NCBI GenBank assembly: GCA_033807775.1
Contig: CM066321.1
Location: forward strand, 234,414,350-234,478,349
Reading direction: 5' to 3'
Source: Saussurea involucrata
Lineage: Eukaryota; Streptophyta; Magnoliopsida; Asterales; Asteraceae
DNA length: 64,000 nt
Shown: piece by piece, positions 31,675-42,488 of the stretch
Layout: each line of letters opens with the position of its first letter
Numbering within the stretch: position 1 is the stretch's first letter
Position numbers and translations under genes: made by a program
The notes under the pieces: model-generated
Told to the model about the DNA's origin: nothing
The model's database searches: none
Seen by the model: only the letters and a program-made list of their open reading frames with translations

Positions 31675-33572
31675 GGCCATCCGCACCGCATTAATAAAAG
31701 CCCTCAAGCCCTCAACGCCACATCAGCGCCACATCAGTTAAGCCCTCAAGCCCTAAACACTCCCAGCGCATAACTAAAAGCCCTCAAGCCCTCAATGCCA
31801 CATCAGCGCCACCTCATTTTTTTAATTCTTTTATTTATACATTTAATTATTTAACAAAATAAAAATATTTATATATTTTTGAATAAATAAAAATAAGATA
31901 AATAATAAAAATAAAAATTCATATCATTCATTAAAAAATTAAAAATTACAAAATAAATTTAAAAATTACAAAATAAATTTAAAAAGCTACTCGTCGTCAT
32001 TGTTGGAAACTTGGATACGCCAAATATGTTCGACCAAATCCAACCGAAGGTTATTATGAGTGGCTCGGTTTTTTACTTCTCGAACATTTGTCGCGCGTTG
32101 TTCCTCACTGATTTGGGTTTCCTTATCATCCGTGAAAAAGTCGTGGTCATCGCCACCACAAATAGCATGGTATTAGTCTTCGAGTATCATATTGTGTAAT
32201 ATGACACAAGCGTACATAATGTTTCTCAATCTTGTCGGTTCCCATCCACGTGCCGGGTTATGAAGTATATGCCAACGTTGTTTAAGCACGCCAAAAGCTC
32301 GTTCAACATCTTTACGTGCCGATTCTTGCGCGAACTTGAATTTTTGTCGTTTAGGGTCCCGTGGGCACGTAAATGATTTTACGAAAGTAGCCCATTCTGG
32401 ATATATCCCATCCGCTAGATAATATCCGTGCTCATAGGTGGCTCCATTCACCTCAAAAGGGCAGTCGGGTGCTTTTCCATCATATACATCGTTGAAGATG
32501 GGCGACTGATTGAGAACATTGATGTCGTTGTTGGAACCAGCAACACCAAAGTATGCGTGCCAGATCCATAGATCTTGAGAGGCCACTGCTTCTAGCATGA
32601 TTGTCGGGTTCTCATGATTACCTCTCATGAATTGACCTCGCCATGCATTCGGACAATTTGCCCACGCCCAATGAGTACAGTCTATGCTGCCGAGCATGCC
32701 GGGAAATCCGTGTTTAGCTTCATGCGCGGCGTACAACTTCTGAATATCAATAAAAGTAGGCTTGCGTAAATATTTTTGACCATACAGTTCAATAATACCT
32801 GTGCAGAATTTGTACAGACAATTTCGTGACGTTGTCTCTCCCATACGGATGTACTCGTCAAGTGCGTCAGCACTTACTCCATACGCCAATTGCTGAATAG
32901 CGGAAATACACTTTTGTATCGGAGAAAAACCTTGTTTGCGTCTGCCGTCCACCCGAAGTGTAAAATACGGATACTCTCCTGCTAAATCTTCAACTATTCG
33001 TTCGAATAGTTGCCTGCTCATCCTGAACCGCCGCCTAAACATATCCGGTGTATAAACCGGGTTGTTGCCAAAGTAGTCCCGCATAAGCCGCTCGTTTGCA
33101 GCTACTCGACCTCTTTCGATGTTCGCGGCCCTCTCTGTTGTTGACGACGAGGCGGTGCTACCATAAATCCATTGTCCAGCATGTCGAAAAACTTCTCTTT
33201 GTAGATTCAACAACTCGTCGGTGTCTACGGATGATGATGATGCGGTCGGTGAACCGGGTTGTGGTGAATCCATATTGTTTAAAATATAGAGAATGAAAGA
33301 GTTTGAGAGATTGTTGGTGTGAAAAAATAAGAGGTTGAGGGTTAATATATATAGTGTGATTAAATTGGGAAAAAAATTAAAAAAAAATTAAAAAAAAGTA
33401 GCCGTTTTAAAATAGCCGTTTGAATAAAAAATTAAAAAAAAATTAAATAAACAAACATGTTCGGGTTCCTCGGGTTTTCAAACCCGTAAGCCAAGCCCGA
33501 GCCCCAAGCCCGAGCCACCCGTACCACAACCCGCACGAGCCCGCAGCGAGCCCGCGGGCGCTGCGGAGGGCC
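31675..33572 (-). mobile_element. PIF/Harbinger DNA transposon, 1.9 kb, complete ends
   Basis: Terminal inverted repeats are GGCCATCCGCACCGC (left) and GGCCCTCCGCAGCGC (reverse of right), 13 of 15 identical, flanked by TAA. One transposase gene on the minus strand fills the middle. The usual second Myb-like ORF of the superfamily is missing. Subterminal repeats are present on both sides: a unit with GCCCTCAAGCCCTCAA and GCCACATCAGCGCCAC twice near 31700 and 31770, and AGCCCGAGCC twice near 33500. It sits in the MULE's ULP1-like gene between the acidic exons and the exon at 33719. Confidence 0.88.
31987..33273 (-). pseudogene. PIF/Harbinger transposase with one in-frame stop
   Basis: The frame from ATG at 33273 is open for 366 residues to TAA at 32175-32173. 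It stays open for 61 more codons to TAG at 31989-31987, so 428 residues if the TAA is a recent nonsense change. The DDE nuclease shows aspartate 198 (GSIDCTHWAW), aspartate 250 (AGSNNDINVL) and glutamate 324 (KDVERAFGVLKQRW). The N-terminal part (FRRRFRMSRQLFERIV) is the usual helical DNA-binding region. The stop falls after CVILHNMILED, where relatives usually continue, so the DDE fold is complete. It may be functional if the tail is not needed. Confidence 0.85.
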
Positions 33573-33718
33573 TAAGAACATAATACCGATTAATTATTAT
33601 ATTACAAAATATGCTCAATTATTTTAGTACAAAACAGATTTTTTTGCTTTTCAACATATTTTATAAGTTTTACCCATTTTAGAAAGCAACATGAAATGAT
33701 AACTAATGTGTTTGTTAC

Positions 33719-34815
33719 CTGTTGTCCCGTTCCATGCATATCGTCCCTATTGCAGTTAATTGTCATATGATCATTGACATCCATACGAGGAGCTTCCGGT
33801 TGTGAAGTATCCTTTTCAGCATTTTTCACGGGATCAGTCGGTCTCGGGTGTACAGAAACCGTCTCCACAACCGCACCAATACTTTCTATTCTGGCCTTGT
33901 GCAATCCTCCCTCGTCGAATCCGGATTTGGTTCTGTCACGAAGTTTTTCCATTGTCCAAGGGTGCAATGGTAGTAGCTTTCGGTCAACTTCCACCGATGC
34001 ACACGCCGTCATATGAACATAAACCAGTTGTGTAACAATTCATGTAGTTACTATTACTTTCAATAAAAATTATAATAATAATATGAAATAAATAAAATAA
34101 TACCGTCAGGAATGTAAGGGGACCCGAGTAGAAGCTGTCGTATGTGTCTCGCTTCCATTTTCGTTTGCTTCTGCGCACCGACTCCACGATGTACTGGCAC
34201 CAATTTATCTTTGGGATCATATCCGTGCTGCCAATTTTGCTCAAAAATATTGTATGGCAGTTGCCCGATGGGCAGAACTCCGCCATTGAATTCACAAAGA
34301 GAACTAGGAATTTTATCATGAACAGTTCTCCAACGTCGTGTGAATCAATTATCTTGTTTGACACGTCGCAAGGTCTTGGCTTATCTTTGTTGTACGTAGC
34401 TGCCCATGTCTTTATCAATTCTGAACTTCTCGGGTCCACGTCGATTGTGTCCAGGTTTATTCCTCCTAACGGCAGTTATAGTATTTTGTTGACTATTTCC
34501 TCGTTTATCCTCGTGGATGCCCCTTCTAAGTCCAGCTCCATGCGATCGGTATCCAAGTTGTCTACAACGTAATACCCCAGCTTTGACGGGATGCCATCCA
34601 CTGTCATTTTTAGAATCGATCCAAGTCCCATATCCGTCACCACCTTCTTTTGTTCATCACTTAGGAGGAGACACGTCTCATTTAATGCAACCGGTGACAT
34701 GCGAGTTCTTATCCCGTTGACCTTCGTAGGCTTTTTCGGTTTTGGTTCTTTTTGTTTCGGCCTTTTGTTCCTTTCCTTTTCTGATGGACTTGCATGTTTA
34801 ATTGCAACCACATCT
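33719..34815 (-). pseudogene. Helical (plant mobile-type) domain exons of the ULP1-like gene
   Basis: The exon at about 34103-34815 reads LLLSDEQKKVVTDMGLGSIL, LDLEGASTRINEEIV, a frame break near 34475, then SSELIKTWAATYNKD and ELFMIKFLVLFVNSMAEF. The next exon (33719-34020) reads HMTACASVEVDRKLLPLHPWT. This is the aminotransferase-like/plant mobile domain seen upstream of ULP1 in plant transposon-encoded proteins. The N-terminal side is lysine-rich (KPTKVNGIRTRM region). Confidence 0.6.
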
Positions 34816-35670
34816 GTATCATCACAATTTCAACGAATGTTAATTTATAGAAAGATTAAAAACAATTCTATGATGTTTTTAAGTTTTATATAGTTACCTG
34901 ATTTTATCAAAATAACCCTGTGTACGAAATCGTCGTCGTCGTCCAAGTCATCGATCAATGGTCTTCCTGAGAAAGCTAACAATATAATATCCGTTAATAT
35001 TTGTAAATCGTTGATGTACATAACTTTTTTAGTTTAGAGGTTTAGATTTCATATATTACCTTTCGACGATGATCGCTTATCAACATCGTCCCTTTTCGAC
35101 GCACTTCTCGTCGTGTGTTTGCTCTCAACTTGCTCTATACGACCTCAACGTATTGTTTCATATGAAAAAAAAATCAAGTAAATGTAAAAGTTTAGATAAC
35201 TTTATCCACAAGTTTTATAACAATTAATCTAATCAAAACACGTATACGAGAATAGTAAGAGTCATACCTGTCTTATTTGCTCTTTTCCGACCCCTCCTCG
35301 GGACGTCAATAACATGTTTGTACCCACCTTCTAATTGTCTTTTGAGTGCTGCAATTGTTTAATTTTTCATAAAGTTGTCTGTGTGGATTAATCTGTCTGT
35401 ATAGATTGGAAAGATTTTTGTTTGGGAGGGTGTTTTCATAGATGGAAGGACCATGTTTTTTAATTGGGAGAGACTAGTTTGGACAAAACTTGGTTTTCTG
35501 CATAAAGCTCCCTCCTAAAAGCTTAATAAATAAGTCACTTTCTATATCATTAAGCCACTACCAAACAATCATGTATAGATGACTGAATAAGCTATATGTC
35601 CCATTAAGCTCATTAAGCTGCTAACAAACAGGCCTTTACTCGTTTAAGATAACTGGTGAGTCAACATTGC

Positions 35671-35790
35671 ATCATATGCATAAAATCATATATATCATAA
35701 ACACAACGCGTCAAACATAATTATTAACTTATTTTTACATTATCATATGCATAAAATCATATATATCATAAACACAGCGCGTCAAACTTG
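35671..35790. repeat. Direct repeat, 71-base period
   Basis: ATCATATGCATAAAATCATA with the following TATATCATAAACACA and GCGTCAAAC occurs at 35671 and again at 35742, with one or two differences. Confidence 0.8.
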
Positions 35791-36059
35791 TTTGCCATTT
35801 TTTTGTTTTCATCAGATTAATAAGAGTGATACCTGTCCATCTTGACCTCTTCCGACCCTGTCCGGGGACGTCAATAATATCTTCATGTTCACTTGTTCTC
35901 CGTGCTCGTCGGGTGCTGCAAGTGATCAAATAACAATTAAAAATATGAATATCCGTTGTTTGTAAAGAAAGCAGTTGCATTAGATCGCAAATAAATACCT
36001 GACTGGTCTTTAACTGCATTTCCATCTTCTGATATCGTTCGTGTTACACTAGCAGTGCC

Positions 36060-37064
36060 TTATGAAAATTCTCTCAAATTCAAAAGTGGATCATAAATGT
36101 AGGTGTATTTTGTTACATTATCCAAAACTACATCTTGTTGTTTACATTAAATAATGGATTTGTAATACCCATCATTTGATGAACATTCACAACAATATAA
36201 GAAACGTGTGACAACTCACGTCGTGAATGGTATGAAATCCAGTTTACATGTTTGGTCTAATGCTAATTCTACTTTACTGATTTCAAAACTAAATTGAACA
36301 TTAATAAACTTTACAACCTCAAATCCAGTGTACACAATGCATTAATTGTAAATCAATGTTTTTGAATTCTGTGTTAATGTTTGAAATTCATTTTTTCATA
36401 CCCATAATTAGTTTCATACACAAATTACTTTCAAAAGGTTTTCACATAACTTGTGTTAAAACCCAGGTTAGGCTATGTAAACACATTTTTGTTCATACAC
36501 AATTTACATTCAACCCAAAAAAGTGTAACATACTACTGCATCAATTACACATTATTCTATTCCATGATGACATTTTGTGTAACACGAGAAATTTCACATA
36601 ACAATGAAACAAACAACCTTTTGAAATCGATTTTCATACGAACAACATACCCAAATTTGTCATACATACGACTGATTTTTCACATAATAATGCATCAACT
36701 AAACATTAATCGTTTCCGTGATTATGTTAGTCCAACACGACAAATTTTTTCATAGGTACATCGATTTTCATACCCAAATTATTCATACCAAAAACCCATT
36801 CTCTATCGATTTTCATACAAACACTTCAATTAGGACCTTTTTCACATGTCTTCAACTTAAGAGTAAAAGGTCAGCACATAATTTCACACAGTGCTGAAAA
36901 AAATTGGGGGTTTTTTCATACATTTATCAAAAACGGTTGTTTTCTGATAAAATTGGTGGTTTTTCATACAAATCGAACGAGGAAACAACACATTTTTCCT
37001 CTTAACAGAACTGATTTTTCATATATTAATCGAGTAAATCCAAGTGTTTCATACCTTCTGCGTG
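36060..37064. other. Long AT-rich intron-like interval
   Basis: There is no gene I can support on either strand. It lies between exons of the ULP1-like gene and is rich in CATA and TTTTCATA words. Confidence 0.4.
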
Positions 37065-37490
37065 AAGAGCATCAATCGAAACTCCTTCCATCTCTACGTC
37101 TACCGGGTTATCACATGTGTTCTTGAATTTGGAGAAGGAAGTTAGCAACTTTATCCTATCACTTTTCCTCCTCGCTGCACAACCAAATCATTAATTTAAA
37201 TGTATGAAGAACATCGACAATGCTAGAAAATATAGCAAGAAACCATAACCTCTCACGCCTCTGTGTTCTTCATCCATCCCTTCCAATCGATTATAGCAAC
37301 AAAATATTCAGATGTTTCAGACGATTACGGTTTCATAGAATAGTCAGTTGTTTTTGGATTGTTGTGGTCATAGAATCTGGAAGGGATCCACGTCAATCCC
37401 TGATTCCACGCTTTTCGTAACTGTTTCCAATTGAGATCGCATGCCCTTTTCCTATTTTACCCTTTTCATACTTCCATTTGGACCATCTTG

Positions 37491-37550
37491 CCACCGTTTT
37501 CATACAATATTACATTATTGCCACCGTTTTCATACAATATTACATTATTT
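37491..37550. repeat. Perfect tandem duplication of 30 bases
   Basis: The unit CCACCGTTTTCATACAATAT plus TACATTATTG occurs at 37491-37520 and 37521-37550, differing only in the last base. Confidence 0.9.
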
Positions 37551-38164
37551 CCACCACTTCAATCAGGATCATTGATTGAAATAATCAATGTTTAAGATTT
37601 GGTTTCATACTTTACACAAATTTCATGGTTTACAATTTAGTGAGTCTATATATACAAAATTCATTGTTTCACCTATAAACTTCAAAAAATAATTGTTTCA
37701 TTTTGAACGTTATGGTTTCAATTATGAATAAAACAATATAAAACAACCACAATAAGTGGATAGGGGGCATATTATTTTAGGATTGTAAATGGAGTGATTA
37801 TTATCTTCCAAAATAAATGAAATTTTCTTTCAATATTATCATTCTTTTTCTTTCCTTTTTTCATAAATTTGTAACATCACATACAAATATAACCATTGTT
37901 AAAAAATGACTGCTCAGACGTGTTTGTAAAGTTTGTATTATTTAGATGGTTGCAAAAGAACGGGAATATATATATAGGGAGGTTATGAGGAAACCCTTAG
38001 AAATGAAAAAGTGGGGAACACTCGAGTAACCGTTTATTTGAATGGTATGCATACGTGCATACAAGTAAATTGAGCTGTTTTTTATGCACGTGTACATGTT
38101 ACAAATTATTTTTAATGCATAGATACATATCGTCCAGATGAACGACTATCAAAGTGTTCCTCAG

Positions 38165-38165
<1 letters not shown>

Positions 38166-38219
<54 letters not shown>
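38166..38219. repeat. (TA)n microsatellite
   Basis: About 27 uninterrupted TA dinucleotides lie between two small unclassified insertions. Confidence 0.95.
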
Positions 38220-38223
<4 letters not shown>

Positions 38224-38405
38224 GGGCTTAATCAAATGAGAACTAGTTAGTTTGTGATAACCGTGAGATCCAATGTGAGCCACACATTTAACATATTTAA
38301 TATAAACTTTAAATAAATATAAAAGGTTATGTTAGTAAATTTGGTTTTTCCATTTAATTATGTTAATCAATCCTAAAATATCTCCTAAAATCTCTCATAT
38401 GTATC

Positions 38406-38706
38406 TGTTGGGAATAAATCAGATTGAATGAAAGTTCAAGGGAATAAATTGTAAATGTTCAATTTGGGCTTAATTATTGTAATGGGCCATGGGCCTGATT
38501 AGATTAGGCCTTGATATAAATAGTTTTCTTAGCCTTAGAAAATAGGTCAATCGTTCATTATCGTTTAGTCATCATTATTCTGAATTGTAAACACTGTGTA
38601 AACTCTCTGAAAGGTTTATTCAAGTTATATGGATGACTGTTGGAAATCATACTGACTGTTGATATTTACTGTTGATTTTCTATTGTATGCACTAATCTGG
38701 GATCCA
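38406..38706 (+). repeat. 5' LTR of copia element E
   Basis: The LTR (about 301 bases) begins TGTTGGGAAT and ends GGGATCCA, four bases before the PBS. TATAAATAG lies at 38515-38523. The right edge is inferred from the PBS since the partner LTR is outside the window. Confidence 0.7.
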
Positions 38707-38710
38707 CTAT

Positions 38711-38722
38711 TGGTATCAGAGC
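38711..38722 (+). promoter_or_regulatory. Primer-binding site of element E
   Basis: TGGTATCAGAGC is the exact initiator tRNA-Met complement used by copia elements. Confidence 0.9.
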
Positions 38723-39883
38723 ATACGGACGATTCGATCCAAGGTATTCAAAAGGCTTCTAGTAAGTGTTCTTGAGTTTTTTAATCGATTGTGTTCTTAA
38801 ATCTCATAATATTATATTTTGATTTCTGATAAATTGGTTGATTCTGCGTATTCCATTCGATTAGTATTGATATCATTAGCGTTTCTTTAAATTTTCTCAA
38901 TATAATTCGATCGTTTGAAGCATTTTCTGTCAAAATCAAGATTTCTTAAAGTTGTCTTTGTTCTTGATAAAGCTTCAATTTTTCAATCAAAATCATAGTT
39001 TTTTGTTAGAAAATCGTTTAGGGTATTGTTAGTTTTGTGTTTTGGAAGGTTTCTAATCTTTCAGGAATTATTTTGGACAACCCTAATCGCATATGAATCA
39101 AACTTTTGATCACAATCGCAGTTACCGGACACTCCTTTCGTTTCCGGGTAAGTTTCCATATTCCATACACTTTCCGGATGAGACTATCCGATAGACCCAT
39201 CTATCCGGACGCTCTCATCCGGGTTGCTTCGAGTTCCCGGTAAAATACACATATCTGGTAAGTTTCCGGACGACAACAGTTCCCGAATCCACTTCTTGGA
39301 AGAAAATAAGTTTCTCCTCCATTTTTATATCACATATCCTATTTTGACACCAATAAATGAATTCTAGAAATAGAAAAGAATGTTCATAAATTGCTTTCAA
39401 GAATAAAAATCCTGCTTCCAATTAATAGACTGAAATGAAAAGGAACTTTATCCGGACTATAGTTGTATCCGGACGTCTCTATCCGGTAACTCAATCTTTC
39501 CGGACACATCTTGTTCGGTCACTTCAGTTTCCGGTAAGTTTGTTTTATTGCTTTACCCGGTAACTACCAGTTATCCAGTAACTACTCTCTATCCGGTAAG
39601 CCTGTTTTATCCGGTAACCTAATGTTATCCGGTAACTTCAGTTTATCCGGTTACTTTTGCTATCCAGACACTTCACACACCCGGATCCGGTCACTACCAG
39701 ATCCGGACACTTCTGACATCCGGATTCCTATCCGGTAAGTTCTGATTAGCTTAATCTCTTACCAATTAACTTTAAGTCACTCTTAGAACCTGCATTAGGA
39801 CTTTCACTCGTAGTGCCTTGCGTTGGGATTTCACTTTGAATCGAATCTACCGTCTGACGATCACCTTAGTGCACTTTACAACG
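38723..39883 (+). other. Long leader of element E with CCGG-motif array
   Basis: No coding frame is present in this 1.2-kb leader. A strong splice donor, TA/GTAAGT, lies at 38762. About 22 CCGG cores, mostly as ATCCGGTAAC, TTCCGGTAAG or ATCCGGACAC, are packed at 39122-39740. Spacing is irregular. Confidence 0.7.
39122..39740 (+). repeat. CCGG-motif array 1 (upstream of gag of E)
   Basis: Roughly 22 copies of a degenerate 10-12 base word with core TCCGG followed by TAAC, TAAG or ACAC lie in 620 bases. It ends about 145 bases before the gag ATG. Confidence 0.8.
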
Positions 39884-41678
39884 ATGTCTCGTGACGCGCT
39901 AGCTATCGGCACTGACGCCAAGCCACCGACCCTTTATCAGGGCGAATATAGCCAATGGCGAGACAGATTCCTCATTTTCATCGAATGTAAAGACAACTTC
40001 GACTGCATATGGCGAGCTATTACTGAAGGCCCACTAGAAACTCCAATGCTTACCGTACCAGAGCAAGCAACAGGTACAGCTATACCTAAGCCGAAGAAAT
40101 ACTTGGACATGACCGAAGAGGAAAAGAGCAGATTTGATGGTGAAAAGCATGCCAAGAGATATCTGGTACAGAGTCTACCGAACCAGATCTACAAGGCCAT
40201 CGACGGCTACAAGCAGACTTACAAAGGCATGTGGGATCAAGTAGAGAAGATGATGAGCGGGAGCAAAGTGGAAACCAACTGAAGATTAACAGTTGCATCA
40301 CCAAATTCGACGGTTTCAAGCAGCGCAAGGGCGAATCTATATCTCAGGAATATGAACGTTTCTGCCTACTGTTGAACGAGCTCTACAAGAACAGGATCCC
40401 TCGATCTAACATGGAGAATGCCCTCAAGTTCCTGAACAATCTCCTGCCAGAAGGAAAATGTTCGCTTCTCACATTAAGCACAACCACTTGATTGAGAACC
40501 TTCCAATTCATGAACTCTACGAGATGCTCATACAGGACGAGGATGAAGTCATGGAGATACTGAGCAGTCAGAAATCCCCGTCCAAGTCTCAGGCCGATCC
40601 ACTCGCGCTTGTATCGTCAAAAAGCGGCAAGTCTTCCGGCCGTCACTCCAAGCGAATCAAGGAGTCTAGTGAGTCTGAACCAGAGTCTGAAGCAGAAACA
40701 GAAGAAAGCGACTTTGACCCTGAACTGACTGCAGTAAAGAAAGCGATGGCCCTAATCACCAGATCTTTCCAGCAAAAGAAGTTTTTCAAGAAACCTTCGT
40801 CCAATAATCAGCGCTACTCCACTACCCCTAATAAGCGCCATGACTATAAGGACAAATATGAAGGAAAGAAGAAGAATGATAAGCATAAGTCACCTGACCA
40901 CAAGTAGAAGAACGAGAAGAATGATCGCAAGTCCGAATCAATGAAGAAGGACGAACCCATCAAATGCTACAATTACGGCATATTGGGTCATTTTGCCAAA
41001 GACTGTCGAAAGCCAGTAGAGAAAAATGTGCACTACTACAAGGCGAAACTTCTATTGGCTGAACAGAAAGCTGCGGGAAAGGCATTGCTAGTTGAAGACG
41101 ATCACTGGTTAAATCAATCCGACACTGACAACGATTCTGAAGATGCTGATGCTTTCATGGGCAAACATTCTCCTCCATTAGAAAAGGCAAATCTGTGTTA
41201 GGAATGTGACCCTATTCATCAAAGCTTAATCGAACAGATGCAACCACTTGTTGAACGAATAGAATCTTATAAGGCCACCACTAATGAACTACTGCTTGAA
41301 GTTAACTCGTTAAAAGAAAAGCTAGATGTTCAAAAGCGTATTACTGAAAAATACAAGTCTGATAATGCTAACCTAAACGATAAATGTATTAATCTTTCAA
41401 CAACACCTAAGGACTTAAGGGCCAAGATATCTGAATTGAACCTAAAGCTTGATCAGTGTGAGAATGAGAAAGCAGATATTATTTATAAATGCTCCTCTCT
41501 CCAAATCGAACACAAAGAGTTTGTTTCGAAAATAACTGATCTTGAAACCAAACTTCACAAAAGAGGTCAAACTGATCAGACAATTTACATGAACAAACCA
41601 AAGGAATTCACATATTTTAACAAGGAATGGGAAATTGGCTACGATAACCCTCAATACTTGAAAACCCTCTCTTGCTAA
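39884..41678 (+). pseudogene. gag of copia element E (broken)
   Basis: The start MSRDALAIGTDAKPP at 39884 leads the copia gag fold (GEYSQWRDRFLIFIE, LPNQIYKAIDGYKQTYKGMW). Shifts near 40270 and 40465 and stops at 40905-40907 (TAG) and 41199-41201 (TAG) break it. The zinc knuckle reads CYNYGILGHFAKDC: the second cysteine codon is TAC (40974-40976), so zinc binding would be lost. The C-terminal part (41238-41678) is a coiled coil (EVNSLKEKLDVQKRITEKYK). The usual pol does not follow. Confidence 0.75.
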
Positions 41679-41984
41679 AACCTTTCGGACTCTCGATTTC
41701 TTTTGCTCTTTTCGATCGATTTCTCCACAAAATCTCAGGTATGTATATATCTATCCTTTCTCTATTGATTTTCGCACACATACATTTTTTTTATCGACAA
41801 ATCATTCGATTTGTGGATCGAAAGGGGTTTTCGAACCCCGGTTCGTTGCCGGTTCGAGTTCTGGTCAAAACATCGAGTCTATTGGCCAAATGCTTGGTAT
41901 TACTTTGATTAGTTTATCGATTTGAACTGCCTTCCATGCTTAGATCTGTGGTATGTGTTACATTTTGGCCGATTTAGATTTAAC

Positions 41985-42425
41985 CGGATGTCGTCCGGAT
42001 AGTTTCAAACTATCCGGACACATTCAAGGTTTATCCGGATACATTCAAAAGAGTAAGATACTTTATTCGATAAGTATCCTTACCCGGAAAGCCATCTCAT
42101 CCGGAAACCATTTCACCCTGTAACTCCAGTTGTCCGGAAACCTTTATGGTTTCCGGTAAGTTCAACTATCCGGGAAGATCTGGTTTATCCGGTAACTCCT
42201 GATCATCCGGTAACCCCAAGTTGTCCGGAAACTCTAGTGGTTTCGGTAAGTTCAACTATCTGGTAGTTCTTAATTGTCCGATAAGCTTATTTTGTCCGGT
42301 AACCTGTTGTATCCAGATACCAATGTACCCGGTAACCTTTGTTATCTGGTAACCATTGTATCCGGACACTATGTTTACCGGATACTTCTTCTGTCTGGAC
42401 AAACTTTGACAATCTGGAAATTCCA
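41985..42425 (+). repeat. CCGG-motif array 2 (upstream of env-like ORF of E)
   Basis: About 16 copies of the TCCGG(T/A)A word lie in 440 bases, with some decayed copies (ATCTGGTAAC, ATCCAGATAC). Spacing is irregular. Confidence 0.8.
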
Positions 42426-42483
42426 GTACCCTGCTCCACTACCAGTCCTCAATCTGCTTTAGTTTGAGTCGATCTTTGCCAAG

Positions 42484-42488
42484 GTACG
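42484..42488. repeat. Target-site duplication of Copia-2, left copy (GTACG)
   Basis: GTACG precedes the LTR and recurs at 55432-55436 after the other LTR. Confidence 0.95.

Larger units (their letters stand above)
28667..37190 (-). pseudogene. Kaonashi-like ULP1 protease gene carried by the MULE (broken, multi-exon)
   Basis: A chain of minus-strand exons with proper GT donors runs from about 37190 to the stop TGA at 28669-28667. The order is a basic N-terminal part, an alpha-helical plant mobile-type domain, acidic exons and a C48 (ULP1) cysteine protease domain. ULP1-like genes next to MURA transposases are known from Kaonashi-type MULEs of Arabidopsis and melon. The pairing with the FAR1-type transposase at 23418-26970 supports that reading. 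Stops, frameshifts and a PIF/Harbinger insertion show decay. The substrate and role in transposition are unknown. Exon limits are by eye. Confidence 0.7.
34900..37190 (-). pseudogene. N-terminal short basic exons of the ULP1-like gene
   Basis: Small minus-strand exons with GTATG/GTATT donors are seen at about 37065-37190, 35997-36056, 35832-35916 and 35273-35349. The last two encode nearly the same text: EDIIDVPGQGRKRSRW and KHVIDVPRRGRKRANK, so an exon was duplicated. The GRKR cores could act as nuclear signals. The interval 35350-35830 also holds repeats and may contain a small insertion. The true gene start is not certain. Confidence 0.45.
37191..38405. other. Non-coding interval: presumed MULE end and two small unclassified insertions
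   Basis: No gene is seen. The MULE's right end must lie here, but I cannot place a terminal repeat. AGGGAGGTTATGAGGAAACC near 37977 and GTGTTCCTCAG near 38153 look like the two ends of a small insertion in an AT tract. ATAGGGGCTTAATCAAATGA at about 38221 begins another element that is cut by copia element E. Confidence 0.35.
41679..42488 (+). promoter_or_regulatory. Spacer of element E before its env-like ORF, with CCGG array 2
   Basis: There is no coding frame. A splice donor CTCAG/GTATGT lies at 41739. About 16 CCGG cores with the same ATCCGGTAAC/TCCGGAAAC wording as the gag leader lie at 41985-42425. With Copia-2 removed, the array ends about 120 bases before the ATG at 55492. The layout mirrors the gag leader. 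Confidence 0.6.

Noticed and set aside
35350..35640. MITE in the ULP1-like gene intron
   Set aside because: The right part (TTAAGCTGCTAACAAACAGG) resembles a hAT-type end, but I find no matching left end or target duplication.
28667..37190. Host SUMO protease gene
   Set aside because: Its domain order is that of MULE-borne ULP1-like genes, and it carries stops, shifts and a transposon insertion.
37970..38220. Helitron or small TIR element in the AT tract
   Set aside because: The possible ends match only loosely and the AT-rich flanks hide any target duplication; the class cannot be named.
39122..39740. CRISPR-like or regular satellite array
   Set aside because: The repeats are short, degenerate and irregularly spaced in a plant retroelement leader; there is no fixed unit and spacer pattern.
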